Shown: piece by piece, positions 9,654 through 21,676 of the stretch
Position numbering within the stretch: position 1 is the first letter of the stretch
Layout: the number at the start of each line of letters is the position of its first letter
DNA from: Stenocarpella maydis
Taxonomy: Eukaryota > Ascomycota > Sordariomycetes > Diaporthales > Diaporthaceae
Length of the DNA: 64,000 bases
Assembly: GCA_002270565.1 (NCBI GenBank)
Contig: NQMI01000012.1
Span: 77,921 to 141,920 of the forward strand
Reading direction: 5' to 3'
Notes under the pieces: model-generated
Told to the model about the DNA's origin: nothing
The model's input: only the letters and a program-made list of their open reading frames with translations
The model's database searches: none
Translations under genes and position numbers: made by a program

Positions 9654-12600
9654 TTATCGCCTCTCAACCAGCAACATGTGCATGGCAGCGTATGCCAGAA
9701 CAACAAAGACAGCCGCATATGCTCCCAAGAAAATAACGTCCTTCCACATGGCGCTGTTGTCGAAGCCAAAGGAGCTGAGAATGGCAGCGCCAGGCACTGT
9801 GATATCCAAACCATACTTCTTGTCGACGAGCGTCAGTTTGCTGACCTCGTTAACAATGAGCGACTCAAAGGCGTAGTGGAATATTGACAACGACTGAAGC
9901 CATTTGGCCCCGTCTGGGATCTTCTCCGCGTTCAGAAGGAGGCCTGCGAACAACAAGCTGAACAGCATGACCAAGCTGCCGATCAGATTCGCGACGCCGT
10001 TGTCCTTGCATACTATACCAATGAAGAGACAGATGGCGGCCGCAGCGAGGTTGAAGAGTACCAAAACGAGCAGGAAGAAGAAGAAGTGGGCTGCATCCGC
10101 CTTCAAGCCCGTCATGGGATAGATAATTATTCCCATCAGAATTGGTGGGATTATGCGCAGCGGGACGATGTCGAAGAGTACTTTAGAGGCGAAGTAGGTG
10201 ACGGGAGAGTAGTAGCCATTCGCACGTTCTCTTGTGAACAGCAGTCTCTCGGAAGAGAAGACGTTCAAGCTGGTCAGGGTGCTGAATCCAAAGAGGGCCA
10301 GCACGAAGAAGAAGAGACCCAGCCGGTTCTGGAACCCGGGGATGTCTGAGGTCAATCCGTAGAAGAGATAACCCGAAAGGACTCCAAGGAGAATGGCGAT
10401 GGCGTAGTGCGTCAGCATCAGTAGTGGGTTGCGGTACAGGTTCTTCCACATCCGTTGGGAAAGGATGATAAACTGTCGACCGTAGCCGATGCGAGTGTAT
10501 CCTTTGCCAACAACGCTGGTGTAGATGTTCGAGCCGTTGACACTGTAGCCGTTGGAATTGCGGCCGTTGGCATTTTCAGCGCTGGTAACTGCTTGCTGGA
10601 TCTCGACATGGGTCGTTCTGGAAATGTCAGACTCGGCGAATGAGTGAACCAGAATGTCAAGGTTCGTGCCGCCACTCGCCGCCGGCGGGAGATCATGTGG
10701 GTCCTCGATGATCTGAGGAGGGACGTGGGAAGCAGGCTGCTTGTGAAGCTTATAAGCTCCAGCCTCGCCCTCTCCATCGGAAGAAGCTGCAGTTTCGATA
10801 TTGGTCTGGCGGCGCGTAAAGAGCTCTCGCTCCAGCCTCGCCCTGACAGAGTCCCGACGCTTGTTCTTGGGTCGGGATGATGATGCCTCAGCGCTGCTGT
10901 CTTCTCCGATGCTGACATTCGACACGCTCGCGATAGACTTGACGCCCCTAACACTGCTTGGTCCAACACTGGCGGCGTCCATAGAAATGGTGCCATCATC
11001 GAAGGTTGTCGCTGCTCCGGCGTGCATGGTCAGATCGACTAGGTAGTCAGCGATGTTGAAACCAGGAGGGCAAGGGTATCCGATTTGGTCGAAGTAGTCC
11101 TGGCATTGAGCAAAAGGGCCGGAGTAGACCGGCCTGCCCTGCGCGAGCAGAATGAGCCTGTCAAAGAGGGCTACGATGTTTGACCGTGGTTGATGGATAG
11201 TAAAAATGACGGTTCGCTTGAAGTCTTTCGCAAGAGTCACCAGACACTCGACAACGTTAAAGGCATTGTATGCGTCCAACCCGCTGGTAGGCTCATCAAG
11301 GAAGAGAATAGAGGGGCTAGTGACCAGTTCGCACGCAATACCGACCCGGCGCTTCTCGCCACCGGAAATGCCACGGCCCTTGCCTTCCTCGGAGCCGATG
11401 AGTGAGTCCTTGATATGGTAGATTCCGAGTTGTTTCTCGACCTCGGTGACCCTCTGTTCTTTTGCGGCTCGAGTCATGTCGCGGGGCAGCCGCAGCAAGG
11501 CGCTGTTCAGGATGGTTTCGTGGACTGTAAGGGTCGGCAGCATCGTGTCTTCCTGATCGACAAACCCAACCACAGCTTTGAAGTCCGCATCCGTGACCTT
11601 CTCGCCGTTGACGTAGAAATCACCGCTGACAGCTCCTCGTTTATTCTTACGCGCAAGGATGTCCAGAAAAGTCGTCTTGCCGGCCCCAGAAGCGCCCATG
11701 ATAGCAGTAAGCTCCCTGGGAAACGCCACGCCGCGGATAGAACTCAAGATCTGCTTGCCATTGAGGTTGTAGGCCACTTCCTCGAATTGCAGCGATGCGG
11801 GCTTGTGGTCTGCCATGAGTTTGAGTCCTTCATCATCAGAGTCGTCCAGGTGGATGGGGCCGTATCTAAAAGAGCGCCGGGACAGGTACCAGGTGAGGAC
11901 GATGACAGCAACGAGGAATAAAGAGCAGCCAGCGATGACCCCGGCGATAAGAGGGGTGTTGATCTTGGGGACGGGCGGCTTGTAGTCGGGCAGTTCAGAG
12001 AAGTGCACGCATTCGCCGGAACGACATGTCAGGGTGATGCTCGAGTCACCAAACATCTGGTTTATGAGATCATTCATGGCAGGCTCCTCAAAGCTGCACT
12101 TGTTCGCGCCGCCCTTGATCTGTGTGCACCTGAAGGCGCCGGGGCCCTTGATCTCCTCGTCCAGGAAGTCGGTGATGTCAACACTGCCGTTCTCGCCGCA
12201 GAGCATCCGGTCGGGTATGCATGAGCACTCGACAGTCTTGCAGTTGTACGATGTCTTGTTCTGGGAGGAGTCGCTGAAATCGTATGCCGAGTCGCACTGG
12301 CCCAAAGTACAATAGAAGGATTCGCGCTTGTCGACCCAGAACTGGAAGTCGCACCTAGCGTCCGAGGCATCACAGGTGAAGGTGACCTGGGGTATTTGCT
12401 CGCCCAGGAGATCGCGAATCTTCTCGTTCGTGACGTCGCACATCTGGTAGTTGTTCTTCAGGACGTTGCCGAGCTGGTAGCAGACGCCCCCCTCTTCGGT
12501 TTCCATCAGGGCATTGCACGCCCTATCGTCTGTACAAAGGTTGCAGTTGAGGCCGTCCCAGCCGTCGTCGCACTCGCAGGTATCACCACCACGTATCTGC

Positions 12601-13050
12601 CGGTGCTCGTTGCCTCGGGCCAGGGAACCGCAGACTGCGCGGTTAAACGTCAGCTACCACGGGTCGCACAGGGCGGATATGGGTTGCGGTGGACGAGGGA
12701 AAACGCACGAGGCTCGATACAGTCCACGCCACCGAAGCCGGCGGGGCAGGAACATTGTCCGTTGTAGGAATTACAGTCGGCGTACTGGGCGCAGCTGAAG
12801 GCTGGGAGGAGGCAGTTGAAGCTAGAGAGGCCACGCATGTTAGCATCCGGCTGCATCAACTCGATGAACCGGGTCAAGGGCACGGGGTTACAGACCATGG
12901 TGGGCAGTCTTTGGGCCTGTCGTCCATCAACGCAAGTTGCGCGCGGAGGGCATCGATGCCTGGAGATGACGAGGAGAAGTTCTGGGCGAGGGCGGCACTC
13001 GAGAGCGCAAGCGCGCCGAAAGCGACGGCGCGGGCCGTCCGCGAAGTCAT
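9654..13050 (-). CDS. Adp1-type ABC transporter (ABCG) with Cys-rich ectodomain
   Basis: Three exons (13050-12896, 12821-12709 and 12634-9654) give 1,082 residues, close to yeast Adp1. Order: signal peptide (about 1-22, ending ALAQ); an EGF-like Cys-rich ectodomain with [12 protein letters not shown] and [12 protein letters not shown]; a membrane helix near 318-340; one nucleotide-binding domain with Walker [10 protein letters not shown] (about 403), signature ISGGEKRR (about 507) and Walker [13 protein letters not shown]; a long Ser-rich linker; and six C-terminal membrane segments of the ABC2 type beginning near [13 protein letters not shown]. Intron 1 removes a frame break and restores a conserved DCPPCFNC block; intron 2 restores DCIEPLCG. 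The substrate is unknown. As a one-NBD transporter it probably acts as a dimer. Confidence 0.92.
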
Positions 13051-14008
13051 GATGTAGGGGCACAGAGCACTGGTTCGTGGGTGTTGGAGGTGTCTCAGCG
13101 GCCTGCGAGAGAGGGGAGGAGGGAAACGGGTGATGGGTGAAGAGGAGCTCTGAAGGTGGGCAGGTGGTCAGATCAGGTCGAGAGGAGAGCAGCGATAAGG
13201 AAGCAGGCTGCCTTGTGATACATACTCTTCAGCCTGACTACCTCGTCGGAGAGGTAAGCCACCTGTTTCTGTTTCGGCTCTGGTGCAGCTCCCGCAGCGC
13301 AGGCGCCGGCTAAACTTCCCAACTTAGCTCCTGCTGGGACAAAAGTACTCCGTGCCGCTGCGGGTTCTCCACGCAGGTACGTACTTGTCGCGTCTCAACG
13401 TCTCAGTCCTGCAAAAGGACTATAATAACTTACGTACGCCTGCTTAATCGTGGGGTTGCTGCATATAATCCGCCATTTCTCTTCTTCCTACCTAGGTATA
13501 TATGCGCACCTCTCAAAACGCTGTGCAGACGTCTGAGAATCAATATGCCATACATAACAAGGACCTTGCGGGACAGCCTGTGACGTACCCGGTAGTGTCG
13601 AACCGAGCTTATCAGCGTTGAAAGCATCTCTGCCATCCATCGTCGGCAGGGCTTGGGATGAAAATGAGACCGTTTGGGGCTGTGACTGGGAACCCCACAC
13701 CTCCCCTTCAGCCTTGGTTGCCAGTAGCAGGTTGACTATCCAGGACCGTGCGTATGTCACCTTCAGAGGATCTACAACGAACAAGGGCTGTTGGCCCGGT
13801 TACAGTTGGCAAAGACCACCTTCTTCGAGCTCATGTGCTGATACCGGCAACTAAGCGTGCGGTGCTAAGTGTACGCTCAATTGCGCACGCAGCAACACTG
13901 GCATATAGATACCCCGCTGTAAACTGAAGTCGACGGCATCCATTGTTCCCAAGTCTGAGCATTCTACTGCACGGGTCCTGATCTCTGAAAAATCAAGCCG
14001 GGTTCAAA
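13051..14008. promoter_or_regulatory. divergent region, ABC transporter / aminotransferase
   Basis: This 958-bp gene-free region should carry the promoters of both flanking genes. It contains one perfect TACCTAGGTA palindrome at 13,489-13,498, a motif that recurs in other intergenic regions of the window. Confidence 0.5.
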
Positions 14009-15365
14009 ATGGTCAGGATTGAGCCCTTCGCGGTGGAGCAGTGGATGGACGAGTATGCCTGCCTCACCAAACTTGGAAGCCCGTCAACCGAGCCAAATGC
14101 TGATGCCGTCCACAGATATGAGATCACGCCTGGCGTTCTCAACATCGCCGAGACATGTGCTGCCTCCGTCTCCATTGACGACCTAGGGGTGCTCTCCGAG
14201 GACACAGGGCCCATAAACCCGATCAAGCTGTCCACGAAACTCACCTACGGCGCTATCAGGGGCTCAGAGAAACTCCGGGGGCTGGTCGCCGGTCTCTTCG
14301 AGGACAAGAGTGCTACATCTCTGCCCTCCGACAAGATCCTGATTACCCAGGGGGCCATCGTGGCAAACTTCCTCCTTTTATACACCTTGGTCGGACCGGG
14401 AGATCATGTGATCTGCGTGTACCCGACGTATCAACAGCTCTACGGGGTCCCGAAGAGCCTGGGGGCTGAGGTTACCCTGTGGAAGCTGAGAGATGATAGC
14501 GGCTATGTGCCAGATTTCAGAGAGCTGGCATCCATCGCGCGGGAGAACACCAAGATGATTATCCTCAACAACCCCAACAACCCGACCGGGGCCACCATCC
14601 CAAAGGACGTCCTCGGCGCCATTGTTGAATTTGCCCGGTCACGCGGCATCACCATCCTGTCGGACGAGGTCTACAGGCCACTCTACCACAGCCTGCCCCC
14701 GGGCGCAGACATGCCACCGTCCATCTTGAATTTCGGGTACGACAGGACCGTCGCAACGGGGTCCATGTCCAAGGCGTGGGCCCTGGCGGGCATCCGCGTA
14801 GGCTGGATCGCGTCGCGGGACCAAGGCATCATCAATGCTGTGGCCGAGGCACGAGACTACACGACAATCAGCGTGTCACAGCTCGACGATCAGGTTGCCA
14901 GTTATGCGCTCTCCGACTCGGTGCGGCCTTATCTGATAGAGAGGAACCTGAAGTTGGCCAAGAACAACCTCGGCCTGCTTGCGGAGTTCGTCGAGGGCCA
15001 CAAGGGAGTGTGTAGCTGGGTCAAGCCGACAGCGGGTACGACGGCGTTCATCCGGTTCACCAGCGGCGGCGAGCCAGTGGATGACGTGGCCTTCTGTCTA
15101 GACGTGCTGGCCAGAACAAATGTGATGCTGGTCCCAGGCTCAAGATGCTTTGGCCATGGTCAGGACTTCGAAGGATGCGTGAGTAATGCCCACCGCCAAT
15201 TGCCGATTCATCCTTGGCGCCCTGTTGGGTGAGTGAGATGGCTTGTCCTCGATAGTAGCTAATGCAACTGCACAGGTTCGGATCGGATACGTTTCGGAGA
15301 CGGACGTGCTGGTCGAGGCGCTAAAGAAGCTGGGCGAATATGTGGACAAGATCCTGTCGCCGTAG
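14009..15365 (+). CDS. PLP-dependent class I/II aminotransferase
   Basis: Exons 14009-15178 and 15276-15365 give 419 residues. Fold type I aminotransferase hallmarks are present: YGAIRGSEKLR near 80-90, LNNPNNPTG at 186-194, ILSDEVYRPLYH near 216-227, and ATGSMSKAWALAGIRVGW, whose Lys255 should be the Schiff-base lysine. The short last exon (RIGYVSETDVLVEALKKLGE) completes the C-terminal domain. The intron has a GTGAGT donor and an AGCTAATGC branch region. Such stand-alone fungal enzymes are sometimes annotated as capreomycidine synthase-like; nothing here fixes the substrate. No biosynthetic core gene lies next to it. Confidence 0.9.
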
Positions 15366-17029
15366 CTCGTGACACTTTGTCTTGGCCCAAACTGCGCAGG
15401 GGCCGTATATCCGTGGAGAATCCCTCAGTGGGCAACTGCCCAATAGTGGTGGTAACCGAAAATCACACCAAGAACCGGATCGGATGCAGTTGTAACGTGG
15501 CAATATCGGCACTATCACACAGGCCCTGCCTCCAACGCGCTCCGAAGGCAGACGGCATCTTCCTGCCGAGTCCGCTCGAAGACGGGATGTGCAAAGGCCG
15601 GCGCCAAGAGCCAAGGCATGAGCTACCTGGGGGGGGGGATCGTCGGACAAGACGAGGCTAGGAAATGTCAAGATCGGGGTGCTTCGGCAGAAGAGGCGAG
15701 GCAGTCTGATGGCTCTCAAGGAAGAATAAGCACGAGAGATGCTGATTGAGATGAGGATTGTGAGTGAGACGAGATATTGGGTATGTATTTCCACAGCATC
15801 CGCCAAATCAAGCCGTAGTTTGCTGCTGTGCCTCTGTACCCAGCGTCGTAGAAAGTGCGTGTGCTTTCTCGACACGGCTTGGCATAAAGGCTATAGTCTA
15901 GTACACTGGCCCGATTGGCTAATTGGCTACGTAGGTATGTTATTACTAGCTAGGTATGTTATTATATACCTGGGGAGGTGGAGGATATTGTTTGTTAAAA
16001 GCTGGCGGAGACTGACGGCTTTGTTGCTCAGGAGGCAGCTGAAACGGAGCATCGTCGACCCGCAGCTGGGCCATCAGATATCTGGGCTTTTTCTGAGCTC
16101 TTCCTGGGCTCTTCCTGGGCAGTGCAGTGCAGATCGGCCCCGGGAAGAGAGAGAAACAATATAAAAAATAATAATAGTAGTAGTAGTAGTAAAAAGACAA
16201 GAGGGAGAGAGGCGGCCGACAGTACACTACGTAGGTAAGGTCAATCCCACGTTCCCGTCGGCCAGCTCACCCAAGGAGCTGCCAGGCTGGGCAGGGGGGG
16301 TTGGCAGGAAGGCTCAGCCATTGTCGTGCCACTGCCATCCATGCATGGGCCGACCAACCCGTTTATTAGCTAGCCTCACCTCGTTCACCTCGTCCCTCCC
16401 TCCAACAAGCTGCAAAAGACGGAGGCAGTGTCGACGTCGCAACTGGCGATACGCAATCGCTCACCGTCACCGTCTGGATGGCTGAATAGTTCGACACCCC
16501 CGGCAAGTGCCCAGGAGCATCCAAGAGGGACGCTCTCATTTGCGACTTACTGATCTGGCCCTCGCGCTGCTTGGCCCTCTTCTTGAGTCGCGTCTTTGCA
16601 CGCCGCCGTTCTCTTGGCTTTTCCTTGGTTTTTCTTGCCTCAAAACTCCCATCCCAAACCAGCCAGCCACTGCGCTGCGCACCATGCGCGCCTCTCTTTC
16701 TCTGACCTGGTCCCCGGCTCGACGACCTTCGTTACGCATCTTTTCCTTCTGAGCCTGTTCCTCTACTTATGAGCCCCGCCCCCAACCCGCATTTCCACAT
16801 CGACAATCATCTTCGCTTGTCGGTTGTCTCGTGCTGCTTGCTACCAAGGCCGGGGTCCTCCTGAGCCCCGTCTGCCTTCTCTTACTCTCAGTCGGCTCCA
16901 CTTCAAGTTGGGCCAATTCTCTCCTTGCGTTGTCTCCTTTTTGGCCCCGCGAGGCTCGCGCGCACACCAAGAGCCTCGTGCCACGGCAATATCTACTCGT
17001 CGCGGCGGCAGTCATTCTGTGCCGGCAGC
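15366..17029. other. gene-free intergenic region
   Basis: No supported gene in 1.66 kb. It contains an (AGT)5 microsatellite at about 16,175-16,190, and the long pyrimidine-rich tract upstream of 17,030 probably belongs to the protease promoter and 5' UTR. Confidence 0.45.
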
Positions 17030-18555
17030 ATGTCAAGCGCATTCGCCGTTCTGGCCGTCTCTGCCAGCCTTCTGCTTGCGCCAGCCGCGAGTGCCGCCGC
17101 CACCGTCCAATGGGACATCCAGAAGCACCACCCAAAGGCGAGGTTCGCCAGACGCGCAGCACAAGACACCCACGAGGCTGTCATCATGAATAAGCTTACT
17201 AGGGGTGGCTACTTCGCAACGTGCTCCATGGGCACCCCTCCCCAGGACCTGACCCTGCAGCTCGACACGGGCAGCAGCGACATCTGGGTCCCATGGCACT
17301 TGGCAACCGTGTGTGAGAAGGACGAGTGCACCCTGGGCAACTGTGCGCTCTCACCCCCGGATTACAAGAACATCATGACCAGGCAGCAGCTGACTTTCGC
17401 GCCTTAGTTAACCCCAATGCCTCCTCAACCTTCACCGACGCCGGCAAGGGCACTTTTGACATTTCATATGTCGACGGTAGCTTCGCCAGTGGCGACTACT
17501 TCATGGACACTTTCAACATCGCCGGTGCCACCGTTTCCAACCTCACAATGGGTCTCGGCTTAAACACCACAATCGCATACGGTCTCGTCGGAGTGGGCTA
17601 CATGCTGAACGAGGCAATCGTCGATACCGAAAACTCCCTCGACGCCGCTTATCCCAACCTGCCTGTCGTCATGGTAAACGAGGGGCTCATAGGGACCAAT
17701 GCCTACAGCCTGTGGCTCAACGACCTCGACTCCAACAAGGGCAACATCCTGTTTGGCGGTATAGACACCGAGAAGTACGTCGGCAACCTGACGAGAATCA
17801 ACATCCTGGAGAATAACAAGACCAAGGTCTACGATTCTTTCCTGGTTCCCGTCACGTCTTTACTTGCTGTTAGCGCTAGCGGCACCGACGAATTGACCTC
17901 GACCGAGTTCCCAATCGAGGTTGTCCTCGACTCGGGCACAACCCTCAGCTACCTGCCCAACGATATAGCAGAGCAGATATGGACCGAGGTCGGCGCTTCA
18001 TACACCCCGGAAGTCGGCCTAGCCCTGCTTCCCTGCCGCATGCAGAAGAGCGAGGGGCACTTTACCTTTGGCTTTGCCGGTCCAGACGGTCCGAGGATCA
18101 ACGTACCGATGGACGAGCTTGTGCTGGATCTTGTAACCTCCGGGCCCCCGCCAACCTTCATCTCTGGACCGTTCGAGGGCGAGGACGCGTGTGAATTCGG
18201 AATCCAGAACTCGAGCAAGAGCCCATTCCTGCTGGGCGACACGTTTCTACGCAGCGCATACGTCGTCTACGACCTGGTGAACAACGAGATCGCCATCGCC
18301 CAGACTGATTTCAACGCCACCGACTCGAACATCGTGGCTTTCGAGGCCAACGGCTCCGCTACCCCACTCGCTACCCTAGTTTCTAATCAGAACCTGACCG
18401 CTCCAACGACTGCTGCATCCCCTTCTTTCGCGGCCGAGAGCGGCTTCGGGGCAGGGACGCAGGACAGCGCCGCGGTGGCTATCACACCATTTGGACTGGG
18501 ATGCTCGTTCCTCGTGGGCTTCATCGTGTCCATGTGCATTTTCCTATCCGCATAG
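17030..18555 (+). CDS. GPI-anchored aspartic protease (pepsin family A1, yapsin-like)
   Basis: Exons 17030-17342 and 17408-18555 give 486 residues. A signal peptide (about 1-22) is followed by a short propeptide with a dibasic ARR site near 39-42, a likely Kex2 cut. The two catalytic motifs are LQLDTGSSDIW (Asp79) and VVLDSGTTLSYLP. The intron (65 nt) joins CTLGN to FNPNASSTF, restoring the normal DPSSSSTF-like region. The flap region SYVDGSFASGDY is present. The C-terminus has a Ser/Thr/Ala linker and a hydrophobic tail (GLGCSFLVGFIVSMCIF), the layout of a GPI-anchor signal, so the enzyme probably acts at the plasma membrane or wall. The start is the ATG that gives the signal peptide; the frame remains open upstream. 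Confidence 0.92.
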
Positions 18556-21500
18556 AGCAATTTCGCTTATAGTCTCACTGAATGCACCCTTGTTTTCACG
18601 ACGCGACCAGCCTCTTATTTGGGCCTCTTATTCCGGCCTCTCTTTTTACAGCATATACCATTTCGTGGTGCGCACCCAGTCTCGAGATCGACTGACTGCA
18701 GGATACTGGTGTTGTTCCCACTGTAACCCAAGTCATATTTGTTTAGCGATGAGTTGCATCTCAGGTGTTGGGGCAGGCAGGCAAGCAAGCATTGGTTTGG
18801 AGTTTAAACTTGGATTTCTGAACTTGGTCACGAGGCAAGGGGGCTTGCTGCGTGCTAGGAGGCAGGTTATTTAGATACCCAGCATTACTGTCGGCCAGAA
18901 TTGGACATGTCAGAGCATTCTTCCGGTAGGGCACATATGCCTGTCATGATCGAGTAATGAGACGATGGATAGTCTCAAATGCGCCGACTGGCTGCTTTCA
19001 TTGAGCAAATGAGTGCACGCAGGCATATTATGACGTTCCCAAACGAATTAGTCCACATTAGGGCTTGGACCTAGGTTCATAGGTGGTATGTATGTATTTC
19101 TGGCTTGTCAGTCCAAGAAAGTCTCTCCTGATTTAGTAGCCGATTCCCATCTGCTAACCATGTGGCATGGTCCAGCTTCCTATGTAGGTCAGTAGTTGCC
19201 AGCTCCCAATGCCCAGCCTCGCACAATATTAATACCCATCCTCGTCCCGCCCTGGAGTGACGCTGCAGTCTCTTTCCTCGACAAGCGGCCGTCACGCCCA
19301 TATCAGTTCCTAAAATATATCTCGTAACGTGCCCGCCGTCAAGGCGGAAGCAAAGCAAAGTAAAAAAAGAGAGAGACTTGATGTCATCACATGGCTAGTG
19401 GCGGTTTCACTCCAAGGGCCTCCCTGCCACAAGAATCCGCCATACTCTGCCTACACCCCCCCCCCAACCTTTTCCACCCTAGATCCCGATTCAGCGCCCC
19501 GAGTGGTGCACGCCCTGGCGTCCTTGACGGGCTCCTTCAGTATCGGTGGTGGCTTCCGGGCGTCCGTGTTCGGGGTCCAGTCTGCCGAGGACCTGCATGC
19601 GCATGGCGGAGGATAGCCTGACGGGAGCCACGGGGACGGACTTGGTGGAGTCTTCGGGTGTTAATGATGACGGAAGATGGCCCCAGCCATCCGTCCTCGG
19701 GAGGCGTCGTCTGAGCGCGGGACCAAAACACGGGCTCGGCCTGGCGCGACCCGTCTGGCTTGTGTCCGGTTCGATGAACCGCTCGGCGGACCCAGCCGCC
19801 CGTGCGCGCGGGGGGGGGGGATGTTTCCGGGATGGCGTTTGGAGGCTGGAGCAGATGGAAACTCGCGTCTATTCCCCCAGATTTACCCCCGCATTTATTG
19901 ATCTGTCCAGGAGGGCGGGGACGGGCCAGATTTGACTTTACCGTGCAAGCCGCATGGCAGGCAGACACGCAATTTAAGCCTAAAACCAATTGTGTTAAAC
20001 AAGGGCAAACCAGCTGAATCTTGGGGCGGAGAACATAATCCCCCCCCCCCGGACTTGGGGAGCTTTGTCCTTTCCGCCAGATACACGCCTGCGATTCAGA
20101 AACTGGGGGCGTCTGCATCGAGGCCAGTATTTGGCAGCATCCTTTGTAGACGCAGGGGCAGTGCAGATGGCGTGAACACTACAACCTTTCGTGTATGCTC
20201 AAGACTGTTGGAATTGGCTTGTAAACAGACGCTGTTGGGAGGCCATTCCGCATCGACGACACCAATTAGAACAGCCCCCGGTTCCCCTGGGCACCTTGTC
20301 AGGGGCTTCATCTGCCTTTCTTACCCATGTGACGTTACAAAAGATTCCTTTCTACTACACTAAAATATCCAACCGTTCAGCGCCTGGTAAGGCGGAGCGC
20401 CCAACGGCACTGAGAGACTTAAAAGATTTGACACCTTTCCTGAGGTTTCAACTTCACTGCGTCCGGCGATTTATTTAGTGTGTCACGAAAGGGAGAAATA
20501 GAATGGGAAACGTCACTTCTACCAAACATGAATTCACTAAGGATTCTCCCATAATTACTAGTAGTAACTGGGTCTTGGGAATAAAAACTAACAAATGTGT
20601 TTTGCCGCTCCAGTACAGTCAGCCTGGCTTCCGCCCGGGGTCCGGGGCTTCTGTCCGGGCAAGACCCGAGTGGGTAGCATGGGTTTTCAGGATGATGCGT
20701 TTACTACGCGCGAGGCAAGGGGCAATAATGGTGAACCAGAGGCGGCCACACACAAATGGTTCGAGTGGCTGGCGGTCACGATGCCGATGCCGTATATCTC
20801 GGCGCGCTTGTCGGCGCGCTTGATGGCGCTCTCCATTGCCTTGGTGGCCACTATAATCCCAAACCCATTATCCCCATCCAAGTGAGCTGCCACCGGGCGT
20901 CTTCTCCGTGGATTTGGAACGCGCCTTTGCGCTGACGAGGCCACTATCCACTCGTGGAGTGTATTACCGGAGCCGCGCCACCCCGTGAGTGTCCTATTTC
21001 CAAAATCATGCGCAGGCGGATCCGAGAGAAAAGGGTAGTTAACCCGCAACTCCTAGAGTATCCGCCTGCACGAGACAGCTGGCCATGGGGTCCTGCATTG
21101 TCGGTTGCCAAGTCAGCCTTTATCAGAAGAGAGAGGGCGAAGGCCTTGGCAACGCTCCCCGTATATAGAGGAACAGCGATCTGTAGAAATGATGATTGTT
21201 TGAGTCGTCCCCCGGAATTAACTATTGATGAAGTCCCTGTTAGGCAACTTTATCACTTGTTTTAGAATTGCGACTCTGGCGCTGAATTTAGGCCATACGA
21301 CCTGACCTTTAGACTGCCTTTAAATATTAGTAATTAGACCTAATCAGGGACCGCCCAGACGATCGGTATATTCTAGATACGATATAAGAATGATATATTT
21401 GCGTTTGAGGGGTGGGACATGGGAGTGTCAATCAGCATATGCCGGGCTTGATTTACGTACGGATACAGTAGCGTGGCTACATGACTCCACCCAGGACCCT

Positions 21501-21676
21501 CTGAGCTTTTGGTGCGAGCATAACCGGGCAAAAGCCGAGGACTCGGGTGACGTTTGCTTCGGGCTACCTCCTACATCGTGCCGAACAAAGAACAGGCCCC
21601 TCGCAAGTGACAATCAAGGAGCTGGGCCATGTGACCGGCTCCGACCCTCCAATCTGTGTCACACAGTATCCCGCCA
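18556..21676. other. gene-poor region with G/C homopolymers
   Basis: Over 3.1 kb without a gene I can support. It holds C runs at about 19,456-19,465 and 20,041-20,050 and a G run at about 19,810-19,820. The last few hundred bases should contain the promoter of the downstream regulator. The short open frames here lack codon bias and family resemblance. Confidence 0.45.
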
